Origin: Bacteroidota bacterium
GTDB taxonomy: Bacteria; Bacteroidota; Bacteroidia; Chitinophagales; LD1
Direction: 5' to 3'
DNA: 46,427 nucleotides
NCBI GenBank assembly: GCA_025963485.1
Contig: JAOQAO010000171.1
Span: 1 to 46,427, forward strand
Shown: piece by piece, positions 25,531 to 35,700 of the stretch
Layout: the number at the start of each line of letters is the position of its first letter
Position numbering within the stretch: position 1 is the first letter of the stretch
Notes under the pieces: model-generated
What the model was told of the DNA's origin: nothing
The model's database searches: none
What the model saw: the letters and a program-made list of their open reading frames with translations, nothing else
Program-made: the position numbers and the translations under genes

Positions 25531-26574
25531 ATGCAAAACTGTTACAAAATTTATTTTCTCGTTCTCATCGTATTACTCGCACTTTCCCCCACACGCGCAC
25601 AGCAATCGAATAAAGCACTGGACTACATGGCCAAAGTGACGGATGGCCAGCGCCAGATCACCTCTGAGATGCTCGGATATGTCAGTGCCGTCGCACACAA
25701 TAAGAGCGCAAAAAAAGTAAGTAAGCAAAGAAGCGAGGCTATGGCAGCGATATCTTCGGCACGTGCCAAAGCCCTTCATATGAGTGACTTCGAGGGTGAC
25801 TCTGCACTGCGTGTGGCGTCGTACAACTATTTTAATATCTGCTATATCGTAATGAAAGAGGACTATGGCAAGATCATGGACCTCGAGGAAATATCAGAGC
25901 AATCCTATGACAATATGGAAGCCTATATCAAAGCACAGGAAGTGGCAAACGAGAAACGCAATGAGGCATTTGACAAGGCTGACCGGGAGATAAAGGCCTT
26001 TGCGGTCAAGCATAATATCAACCTGACCGAAGACAAAAGCGAAGAAGGAAAACAATCGGAAATAGTAAGCAACGTCACGAAATACTACAATAAGGTATAC
26101 CTTACCTTTTTCAAGTGCAATAGCGATGAGAACTACCTGATCAAAGCCGTAGACAAAAAAGACATCAACGGTGTCGAGCAAAATAAAAACGCACTGATCA
26201 AGCACACCGACGAAGCCCTGCCGAAACTAACGGAAATAGGCAACTTCGAAAATGACGCGAGCCTCATCAACAGTTGCAAGAAATTGCTTGATTTCTACAA
26301 AATAGAAGCGGAAAAGAAAACACCCACCTTGACCGACTTTATTGTAAAGAGCGATAACTTCCAGAAGCTGAAAACTGCTATGGACAAGAAAGGTTCAGGC
26401 GGTTCACAATCTGAGGTAGATGAATTCAATAAATCAGTCAAGGATATGAACGGCGCAGTAGTCGTATACAATAAGACAAACAATGAGCTAAATGAAAATC
26501 GCAGCAAGCTCATCAATGACTGGAACAATGCGTACATGGCTTTTATGAGCAAACACATCCCCCATCACAAATAA
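25531..26574 (+). CDS. Secreted helical protein of unknown function
   Basis: This 347-residue protein has a signal peptide (about 1-22, ending near TRAQ) and a long Lys/Glu/Asn-rich helical region with possible coiled coils across nearly its whole length. It may belong to the helical surface-protein group named after Leptospira LIC11966, but my recognition is weak. It is almost joined to the Prc gene (3 bp apart), which suggests that the two products work together in the periplasm. No catalytic motif is visible. Confidence 0.75.
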   Translation: MQNCYKIYFLVLIVLLALSPTRAQQSNKALDYMAKVTDGQRQITSEMLGYVSAVAHNKSAKKVSKQRSEAMAAISSARAKALHMSDFEGDSALRVASYNYFNICYIVMKEDYGKIMDLEEISEQSYDNMEAYIKAQEVANEKRNEAFDKADREIKAFAVKHNINLTEDKSEEGKQSEIVSNVTKYYNKVYLTFFKCNSDENYLIKAVDKKDINGVEQNKNALIKHTDEALPKLTEIGNFENDASLINSCKKLLDFYKIEAEKKTPTLTDFIVKSDNFQKLKTAMDKKGSGGSQSEVDEFNKSVKDMNGAVVVYNKTNNELNENRSKLINDWNNAYMAFMSKHIPHHK

Positions 26575-26579
26575 CCGAG

Positions 26580-27062
26580 CTGGAACCGTCTAAGAACATA
26601 TCTATCAGGATAGCTGCCTCATCTGACCTCGATCAGATCAGGCAGCTTTTTTTTGATACGATCACTACGGTCAATACCAGGGATTACACACCAGAGCAGA
26701 TCGCTGTTTGGTCTTCAGGATATAGCAATATAGAACGCTGGGAAAGCAAATTGAGTGCGCATTATTTTCTCGTAGCCGTGATCGCAGACAAAGTAGTTGG
26801 ATTTACCTCCCTTCGGGATGATGGCTATCTCGACTATATGTTTACACACCACGATCATCAGGGGCTAGGAATAGCCACGATGCTATTGCTCAATCTGGAG
26901 GCCAGAGCCAGGGAAATACAACTGAAAGAAATATTTGTTGACGTAAGCATTACCGCTCGCCCATTCTTCCTGCATCACGGGTATACTATTCGCGAACGGA
27001 ATATCAAGATCATAAAGGATGTCTCTTTTGAAAATGCCGTTATGCAGAAGGCTCTTTCCTGA
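26580..27062 (+). CDS. GNAT N-acetyltransferase with non-canonical start
   Basis: The open frame encodes a complete GNAT fold of about 160 residues: an N-terminal beta1-alpha1 (ISIRIAASSDLDQIRQLFFD), a strand (YFLVAVIADKVVGFTSL), motif A (HHDHQGLGIATMLL, the acetyl-CoA pyrophosphate loop) and a terminal FFLHHGYTI segment. No ATG, GTG or TTG exists between the in-frame stop at 26517 and the TTG at 26751, and the TTG start would remove beta1 and alpha1. I place the start at CTG 26580, 5 bp after the previous stop, but this start is uncertain. Coupling to the upstream gene is likely. Its 3' end overlaps the convergent gene by 23 bp. Confidence 0.7.
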   Translation: MEPSKNISIRIAASSDLDQIRQLFFDTITTVNTRDYTPEQIAVWSSGYSNIERWESKLSAHYFLVAVIADKVVGFTSLRDDGYLDYMFTHHDHQGLGIATMLLLNLEARAREIQLKEIFVDVSITARPFFLHHGYTIRERNIKIIKDVSFENAVMQKALS

Positions 27063-27453
27063 TCACTCTCCATCCGCTCCATGCCGAGGGTATGTACACG
27101 AGTGTACTGACTACAATGAACCATACAGGATGAGGAAACATGGTGAGGTTTATCACGCCACCTATAGTCAGCAGGATACCGACCAGCATAGCGGGACGCG
27201 ACTGCTCCCTGCCAGTAATAAGTGTAGCGATGATGCCGCCTGAAAAAGCCGCCACTATATAACCTGCGATCATGATCAGGAAGCATGAAACGGGCATATT
27301 GGCTACAAGGTCAGCCATTGCTTTCGTGTTTTGAGAATCAAAGTCCTTCGGTACATGTACCATCATCCTCGAAGCACTATCACCCATCTCGACTATTATG
27401 CCTCCGACTGCGATGCCGGCTATCACGCCCATTATCCTCCTTAGTACACTCAT
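27040..27453 (-). CDS. Small four-segment membrane protein
   Basis: This 137-residue protein has about four hydrophobic segments (RRIMGVIAGIAVGGIIV, CFLIMIAGYIVAAFSGGII, MLVGILLTIGGVINLTMF and VWFIVVSTLVYIPSAWSGW). No catalytic motif or known family is obvious. It overlaps the 3' end of the forward GNAT gene by 23 bp, and lies 40 bp downstream of the hydrolase gene at 28120-27494, so the two are probably one transcription unit. Function unknown. Confidence 0.7.
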   Translation of the reverse strand: MSVLRRIMGVIAGIAVGGIIVEMGDSASRMMVHVPKDFDSQNTKAMADLVANMPVSCFLIMIAGYIVAAFSGGIIATLITGREQSRPAMLVGILLTIGGVINLTMFPHPVWFIVVSTLVYIPSAWSGWRVIRKEPSA

Positions 27454-27493
27454 GTTGCAGTTATTTATTGATTTTCAAATATAAAAACAAGGA

Positions 27494-28120
27494 TCATAAT
27501 CCGGTCAGCACCTCTGCCTTCATCTCATGTTTACCCTCAAAGGCAATAAACTCAAACGCTGTGAGCAGCGCCTTGACCTTAGGCATATTCAGCTCATTGA
27601 TAAACTGGTCCTGGTCCCCGCATATAAAATATTTTTTCTTCTGGTCAAATGTCGCCACACTTTCTGCATTCTGCAGCTCATTAGCTATCTCCCCGGCATA
27701 AAAGACCAGTGTATCTATGCGCCTTTTATTTTTGTACACCCAGCGTGATGTGGTAGCCACGCCCTGAGAGAAACCCAGTACTGTGATCTTTGCCTTATGA
27801 TCCGATATCGCCAGCGCATCATACAGCGCGTTGAGATATATCACATAATCTTTCATTTCTACCTCTCTGTCCTCCTTTGTCATCCATGTAGCGCCGACCT
27901 CAGGTTTGCCGGCCTTTAGGTAAAAGCGATTCAATGCCTCGGGGGCCACAATAAACCTCTTGCCATTATCCAATGTCGCGAAGTCCTTCAGGAAATCACC
28001 GGCGAGCTGAGCGAAACCATGGATCACTATCCATATTTCTTCCGTATGCTCATTGAGTTCCCCTTGTGTAAAGTACCTGGCGGTCTTTGTGACCGGAATA
28101 TGATGTGATAGGATGGACAT
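27494..28120 (-). CDS. Alpha/beta hydrolase, carboxylesterase/phospholipase-like
   Basis: This 208-residue cytoplasmic hydrolase has the oxyanion segment VIHGFAQLAGDF and the nucleophile elbow GFSQG with S118. The acid is probably the Asp in FICGDQDQFI and the His is in GKHEM near the C-terminus, the triad order of the esterase/phospholipase (AB hydrolase 2) family. The sequence is short and complete. No signal peptide is seen. Substrate unknown. It may be read from an exact TAnnTTTG box at 28143-28150. Confidence 0.88.
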   Translation of the reverse strand: MSILSHHIPVTKTARYFTQGELNEHTEEIWIVIHGFAQLAGDFLKDFATLDNGKRFIVAPEALNRFYLKAGKPEVGATWMTKEDREVEMKDYVIYLNALYDALAISDHKAKITVLGFSQGVATTSRWVYKNKRRIDTLVFYAGEIANELQNAESVATFDQKKKYFICGDQDQFINELNMPKVKALLTAFEFIAFEGKHEMKAEVLTGL

Positions 28121-28142
28121 TGATGCGATCTTCTTTGAGCGG

Positions 28143-28150
28143 CAAATGTA
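28143..28150 (-). promoter_or_regulatory. Candidate -7 box of the hydrolase gene
   Basis: The reverse strand reads TACATTTG, an exact TAnnTTTG match, 22 bp before the ATG at 28120. A perfect palindrome, AATATC-TGA-GATATT, lies 8 bp farther upstream at 28158-28172, between this gene and the divergent gene at 28227. No clear -33 element is seen. Confidence 0.3.
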
Positions 28151-28226
28151 AGTATATAATATCTGAGATATTGTACTGATAGTTTACATACATTTATTCT
28201 CCTACTTTTACCCGCATGGATTTGAC

Positions 28227-29735
28227 ATGAAAAATAAGCGCTTATTAAGGTCCCTTATAGTAGTCGTATCGGCTGTAGCTGCATTTTTGATCATCAATGC
28301 ATGTCTTAGTTATTCAGATTACAATCTCTATACCGGAGGGAAATGGCAAAGTTCCAAGACGCAATTAAAGAAAGGAGTGGTCGGTGCGTGGTCCATGATG
28401 CTCACTAAGCCGGGACTGAAGGAAGGTGCATTGAATCTCAACGCATGGAACGGTCACCAGGAACTCATTTTGAAACAAACGGTCACCACGCAAAAAATAG
28501 AATTCTCATTCCAGCCGCTCCAGGTACCTTTCAGTTTGATCATCGATAAAACCGATTCTCTAAGTACCGGTATCTTCTTTTATCCTCAGGGACGTCAGAA
28601 AATGATCTTCTATACTTCGGATCACAGTGGCCGTTTTCGTTCACAAATTGATATCCCGCTGGTGACTGAAGTATCGGATGGGCTGACCGAAATTTACTTT
28701 TCAAAAGACTCTGTGGAAATAATTTTGGATCATGTGCCTCAGGCAAAAGTGCCTTTTGCTTTGCCCTCGTCGATCCGTCCCGGCTTTAGGGGAAGCTCTG
28801 CCGGAAAGGATATCTACATCGATAATATCAGGATCACTTCAGCTGAAAATAAGATCGTATTTTCTGAAAATTTCAGTTCGCCCTTTGGCATTTATAAATG
28901 GTCCTGGGTTTATCTTCTTTTATGGTTACCCCTGATCCTTTATTGTATGAACCGTGAGAAGCTTTCATCTTTTATGGTTTTCAGTCCTTGTGCAATGACT
29001 TTGGTCATCGCGGTTTGGGGCTACTACCACTGCCGCAGCTCAGATCACTATGTCGATGACCCCTCTAAAATCAATTGGCACGGAATAAGGTCGACTATCG
29101 AAACGCAGCCGCAGGTGGAAAAAAGATTGGAAGAGGAATATCCTATAGGACAAGTAGCGGGTAAAAAGAAGGTCGTACTTTTCGTCGGTTCGTCACAAAC
29201 ATGGGGAGCAGGGTCCTCTGATACAAAGGCCACTTTTGCTTCTATCGTTCAAGACAGTCTGAGGTGTTTTTTCAATGATACCAATATTGTAGTCATCAAC
29301 ACAGGTATATCCAGCATCACATCGGACGATATGTATAAACTGTATACACAGAAATGGTACGCCTATAATCCGGTGCTCACAGTCGTCAACGCATCCAATA
29401 ATGATACTGATACTTTAGCATTTAGAAAAAATATGCAGGCCTTTGCTTCCTTTGATCGGGACCACGGGATAAAAAGCCTCTGGATAGAAGAACCCAATGA
29501 CGGAGTGAAAAAGCCTAACGTCAAGCACCTCATCATGCGCTCAGTAGCTTCTGCCAATGACATAGCCTGTATCGAAATGCAATCACATATCGATAGCCGC
29601 TATGACAGCGGTTACTTGTGGTGGGACTGGGTACACCTGACTGACTACGGGCATCAGGTATTTGCGGATCGGATATTCCCCATCATAGTTCAAAAACTGG
29701 AAGAAGACACTTCCGCCTTTCCGTCAAAACATTAA
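28227..29735 (+). CDS. SGNH/GDSL-type hydrolase with membrane anchor
   Basis: This 502-residue protein starts with a transmembrane or signal segment (about 9-29), has a beta-rich domain of LamG-like character (about 55-215), two further hydrophobic segments (about 232-275), and then an SGNH hydrolase domain. Block I is VGSSQTWGAG, with the nucleophile Ser in GSS rather than GDS. Block III is NASNNDTD, and block V is DWVHLTDYGH with D-x-x-H. The family removes acyl groups from polysaccharides or lipids at the cell surface. It is convergent with the giant surface-protein gene, with an 18-bp gap. Confidence 0.85.
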   Translation: MKNKRLLRSLIVVVSAVAAFLIINACLSYSDYNLYTGGKWQSSKTQLKKGVVGAWSMMLTKPGLKEGALNLNAWNGHQELILKQTVTTQKIEFSFQPLQVPFSLIIDKTDSLSTGIFFYPQGRQKMIFYTSDHSGRFRSQIDIPLVTEVSDGLTEIYFSKDSVEIILDHVPQAKVPFALPSSIRPGFRGSSAGKDIYIDNIRITSAENKIVFSENFSSPFGIYKWSWVYLLLWLPLILYCMNREKLSSFMVFSPCAMTLVIAVWGYYHCRSSDHYVDDPSKINWHGIRSTIETQPQVEKRLEEEYPIGQVAGKKKVVLFVGSSQTWGAGSSDTKATFASIVQDSLRCFFNDTNIVVINTGISSITSDDMYKLYTQKWYAYNPVLTVVNASNNDTDTLAFRKNMQAFASFDRDHGIKSLWIEEPNDGVKKPNVKHLIMRSVASANDIACIEMQSHIDSRYDSGYLWWDWVHLTDYGHQVFADRIFPIIVQKLEEDTSAFPSKH

Positions 29736-29753
29736 CGCAATGCTCCGCACCGA

Positions 29754-32700
29754 TTATTTACTGCTACCTGCTGCCGTGCGCATCAGGATAGACTTGAGCT
29801 GATCTATTTCTGCTTTCAGGTTTGATACATCCGATGCATCTGCTTTTGTGTTTTTGACTTCTGTCAGCGCACTTTCGAGTTGAGCTATATGAGCACGAGC
29901 CTCTAAGAGCTCGACGGCCAGTTTCTGCGTGGCAGATACATTGAGCGTATAGATACGATCGTAGTCTACCGTGCGGAAATCATTCACCTCTTTGCCGTAT
30001 ACAAAAGCGCCTGAAGCTTTTTCTCTGCAGCCTTCCAGCGTGAAGGTCTTGTCGGAGCTTACGGCGCTTACGACAAGCTCAAGCTTGGCCGACCTGTCAG
30101 TGATGATCCTTACCTTATCACCTGCTATCAGTCCGTGGACGGTATCCATAGTGATGGTTAGTGTATGAAGGATGGTGTCATTTATCACGCTTTGTGCTAC
30201 TTTATAGAGGTTAGGTATGAAGCCTACCGAGCGGCTGACAGCCTCGGGATATACAGTCTCTACCTGCTGTGCTATAAATCCCTTTTTAAGATTGTCGCCA
30301 TGCTCTACTTTGTCTTTGTATTTGAAATCTGTGACCTCTATTTTGCTGAGCGTAACAAGATCTGCGGAGGCATCGCTGATATCCTTGACCTCCTTGATAC
30401 GCCGATCCGATGTCGCATCAAACTGTGTAGCGAGTATCTTACCGGCGGCACGTATCGAAACTCCTGTTGGGTTGGTAAGTGAGCTCGCAGTAGCTACTAC
30501 AGACCCGCCATAACTTGCATAAGTAGCGGTGAGCGCTCCGGCAGCAGATGTCGCTATGTCCAAAGGACATGCCGGTGCCGTAGTTCCTATTCCCACATTG
30601 ACACCGGAGGCGGCGCCATTCACAGAAGCTATAGATCCGAGCACAAGAGAATTGCTTTGTCCTACAAGGGCCTGCGCACCTATAGCCGTAGCATTGGTCA
30701 GCGCCCCTGAGCCCACATCTGCATCGGAACCGAGAGCAGTATTCAAGGTGCCTGTAGTATTAGCATTGAGCGTATGATAACCCACAGCAGTATTATTGCT
30801 GCCAGTAGTGGAGCTCAACGCGCTTAAGCCTATACCAGTATTATTGCCGCCTAAGGTCAGAGCCCCCAACGCACTAGCACCGAGAGCTGTATTGCCCGCA
30901 CCGGCAGTCAGATTTGCCATCGTGGCTGCGCCTATAGCTGTATTATTGCTTCCCGAAGTCGAAAACAAATTATGGTAACCTACCGCTGTATTGCTACTGC
31001 CTCCGACTCCCCCGCTCAGCACCTCTGAACCTACTCCGGTGTTGTGACTACCAGTAGCTGCCGGCATGACATCATATCCGATCGCGGTATTGTCACCACC
31101 ATTTGGTGCCATCAGTGTACTCCATCCCACAGAGGTATTGTAGCTGCTATTGTTGGTAGCATATTGCGATTTGAAGCCGACTGCAGTGCTATAACTGCCA
31201 ATTGTGTAAGTCATAGCATTTGTTCCGATCGCTGTGTTTTCAGACGCGGTGGTAGTGATGTACAATGCCGAATCGCCCACAGCCATCAGGCCGGTACCTG
31301 TTATATTATTGGCCAGCGCATTACTACCTATGGCGGTAAGATGCCCTATCGTCGTATTACGGAACAGCGCATTGTAGCCCATAGCCGTACTGTATGCGCC
31401 CGTAGTATTGGAGAATGCCGCGCTGTCACCAAAGGCCGTATTGCTTCCTCCGGTTGTGTTGTTGCTGAGGGTAGTGTAACCGGCAGCGGTATTACCGTTC
31501 CCAGTTGTGTTTGTTCCCAGAGCTCCATACCCTGTTGCTGTATTATAGGCTCCCGTCGTACTGGCACTAAGTGCATAATAACCGACAGCCGTCTGACCTA
31601 TTGATGTCGTACTTGCAGCCAAAGCGCTTCTACCTACTGCGACATTAAAACTTCCTGTCGTATTGGCTGCCAAAGCTCCATAGCCATTTGCAGTATTGCC
31701 ATCGGCGGTTGTATTTGCTCCCAGCGCAAATACTCCGGTAGCAGTATTCCAATTGCCACTTGTATTCGAAGCAAGGCTGCTACTACCGATACTGGTATTA
31801 TTACTTCCCAGGGTATTGGCAGCCTGCGAATAGTATCCTACTGCTGTGTTTGTAGCTCCATTCGTATTAGCTCCGAGTGCATTGTACCCTACTGCCGTCA
31901 ACCCTGATATAGTAGTCACTGCATCCAGCGCTCCGGAACCTACAGCTGTATTATATTGACCTATGACATCAGCCTGCAGGGCATTATATCCCAGAGCTGT
32001 GTTGTCCGAGGCCAAAGTATTATGAGCAAGGGTGAAGTATCCTAAAGCTGTATTATTATTCCCCGCACTTTGCTGAAATAATGACTTCTCGCCTATACCG
32101 GTGTTAAAATTACCAGTCGTATTAAATCCCAATGCCTCATCGCCCATAGCTACGTTGTGGGAGCCTGTGGTGTTGGACGAGAGACAGGTGCTTCCGAAAG
32201 CGGCATTGGATACACCTGTAGTATTGGCGCTGAGTGCATAGTACCCATGTGCAGTATTGTATGACCCGGTAGTATTGGCAGCGAGTGCATTGTAGCCGGT
32301 AGCTGTTATTTGTGCACCGGTGGTACTATTAAATGCCGCGTGGTAACCATATGCAGTACTTCCGGTTATGTTGTTAGACGCCAGCGCACCTACTCCGGTC
32401 GCGGTGACATTGCTGGCCGTGGTGCCTGTAAGACTAGCGCTATCGCCAATAGCTGTATTGCTGATACCCGTGGTATTGGCGGCTAAGGCTCTAACGCCCC
32501 ACGAGGTATTGGCCAGAGCGATATTGAGCAAACCCGCGCGGACGCTGTTACGCTTGAAAACCACATCTATATCATCCGTGGTGCCCATGAAATTAGTTGC
32601 TGCATTCGTGCCCGCATTTCCGGTGATGTCCCATCCGCTGCCACCAGCAATAGAAGACAGATCCAGGGCACTTGATGCCACACCATTCACTGTAGATGTG

Positions 32701-35700
32701 ATGGACGAACCCGAAAGGCTTAACACGTTACTATTTATGATCGGCACTGTAGAACCTGTGACCCCATTTACAGTAGTGCTCATTGTATTGGCGCTTGACG
32801 TATTGCTGACAGTGGTAGCCGGTGCGATCGATGCGGGACTGACCCATGTTCCGTTTCCTGCAGCATCGCTTTGCAGCACATATGTATTGGTCGCACCGCT
32901 CGTCATCTGCAGGTTTGTGGTCTTGGTATTGCCCGCTACTTCGAGGCGATTGGTCGGTGCATTGGTGCCGATACCGACATTGACCGTAGCGATCGCGCCG
33001 TTAACACCTGCTACCGATCCAAGCACTAAAGTATTGCTCAGTGAGGGATAGGCAAAGGCTCCGACACCTGTTGCATTGGTCAATGCTGCATTGGCTACAT
33101 CGGCGCGATAGCCTAAAGATGTATTTTGCATACCTGTCGTATTTGTTGTCAGCGAATTCGTGCCCAATGCCGTGTTTTGTATACCTGTGGTGTTGTTGCT
33201 CATCGAGAAAAAACCGTTCGCAGTATTATTGCTTCCCGTGGTATTTGCTATCATCGACGAAGTACCGGCCACGGTATTAAGAGCGCCCGTGGTATTCAGT
33301 ACCAGCGCACTGAGACCAAATGCGCAATTGCCATTTCCTATATTTGCATTTAGTGCTGCAGATCCTACAGCTGTGTTGCTGACCCCGGTAGTATTTGATG
33401 CCAGTGTATTGGCTCCTATAGCTGTATTATTACCCGCCGTCGTATTTGCTACGAGGGCCTGATAGCCAAATGCCGCATTATTTACTCCGGTAGTATTCAT
33501 TGACAAGGCGCTGGCGCCGTTTGCTGTATTACCGCTAGCCAGCGTATTTGAAGCGAGTGCGTTGGCGCCAGTAGCGACGTTGTTCGATCCTGAGGTATTT
33601 GAGACCAGCGCGTTCGCACCTACAGCAGTATTTTGAGCCCCGCCTATATTGGCCAGGAGTGACTGGTATCCTACGCCTACGTTGTTGGCCCCAGTTGTAT
33701 TTGCAAACATTGAGTGAAAACCATCTGCTGTATTATTAGACGCCGTCGTATTTGCAGCGAGCGCACCTGATCCATTGGCAGTATTCTGTGCCCCGTTAGT
33801 GTTTGCTGTCATGGCCTGGTATCCGGTGGCAGTATTATTGCCCCCTGTAGTATTACTATACATTACCTGGTGGCCTACTCCGGTATTGCCTGCGCCTATA
33901 GTATTTGTATACATCGCCTGCGTACCCAGGGCTGTGTTATAGTTTGCAGTGGTATTGGCAAACAAGGCATCAAAACCCATAGCCACGTTATTACTGCCGC
34001 TAGTATTAGTATACAGTGCTTGCTGGCCATAGGCAGCATTGAGTGTACCAGTAGTATTGGATAACATAGCTGTCGATCCGACTGCAGTATTAGCCGCGCC
34101 GGTAGTATTACCTGTCAGTGCCTGATAGCCGATGCCGGTATTATTGCTGGCAGTTGTATTCGAAAACAAAGCGCCCATACCATTGGCAGTATTAAACTGT
34201 CCGGATGTATTTGCAGAAAGTGTGTAAGTACCAAAAGCAGCATTGTTATAACCCGATGTATTGAGTGCCAGGCTATAATGGCCTGCTGCTGTATTATTAA
34301 AACCGGTTGTATTGCTCATGAGAGCCTGATAGCCGATAGCGGTCAGGTCAAACCCTGTAGTAGCCGGAGCCATGGCCTGCACACCCCATGATGTATTGCT
34401 CGATGTATTGTTGAGCAAACCTGCGCGTACACCATTACGCTTGAAGACCACATCTACATCGTCTGTGGTGCCCATGAAGTTTGTTGCGGCACTCGTACCG
34501 GCATTGCCTGTGATCTTCCAGTCCGTGGCGGTGAGTATAGAGAGATCGAGTGCAGAAGACGCTACACCGTTCACGGTAGACGTGACGGATGTACCCGATA
34601 AACTCAACACATTACTGTTTATGATTGGCACTGTCGCTCCGGTCACGCCATTCACGGTAGTGCTCAGTGTATTGCTACTGGATGTATTGCTCACTGTAGT
34701 GGCTGTCGCAAGACTAGCCGGGTTGACCCATGTGCCATTGCCAGCTGCATCGCTCTGCAGCACATATAGGTTTGTCGCGCCAGTGGTCATTTGGAAATTA
34801 GTAGTCTTTGTATTGCCCACCACCTCCAGGCGATTGGATGGTGTATTGGTTCCTATACCTACATTGACACCTGATGCGGCGCTATTCACTCCGAGTATAG
34901 AGCCGATGATGACAGTATTGCTTTGCGCTGCCTGCGCAAAGGCACCAATAGCAGTGGCATTGGTGAGCGCTCCGCTCGCCACATTGGCGGTATATCCCAG
35001 TGCGGTATTATTAGAGCCGATAGTGTTGCCACCGAGTGCACTGGTACCATATGCCGTATTATTAGATCCTGTAGTGTTCGTGATCATTGCATTATTACCA
35101 TAAGCAGTATTTAAAGTGCCTGTAGTATTGCCATATAAAGCCAGGTAGCCCATCGCTGTATTATGATCGCCCGATGTGTTGGAGCCCATGGCATCGATAC
35201 CTACCGCTGTATTGTTTGATCCAAATGTATTGGCATACATCGCAAAGTAGCCTACTGCGGTATTGTCCATACCGGATATATTTGAACCCAACGAAGCAGC
35301 TCCATATGCGGCATTGTAGCCGCCTGTAGTATTGGCTATCATTGCCTGAAAACCATTTGCTGTATTGTAACTGCCGGTAGATGCCGGATTATATGCGCTC
35401 ACTCCCCATGAGGTGTTGCCCGAAGCATTATTCAGTAATCCGGCACGGATATTATTGCGTTTGAAGATCACATCCACATCATCTATCGTACCCATAAAAT
35501 TGGTCGCAGCACTAGTACCGGTATTGCCTGTGACTTTCCAGTAGAGAAGGTCTGTAGTTGTCGGTGTCCATGATGACCCATTGTATAATAATATTTGTCC
35601 TGTAGTCGGCGCGGTACTGCTTACCGGCTTGGTTTGCAAACCAATCACAGTAGGATTGGGATAAGTACCACTCAAGTCGCCACCTGCAGTACCGAGTGGC

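Noticed and set aside
26751-27062. TTG 26751 as start of the acetyltransferase
   Set aside because: It removes the first strand and helix of the GNAT fold, which are clearly encoded upstream in the same frame.
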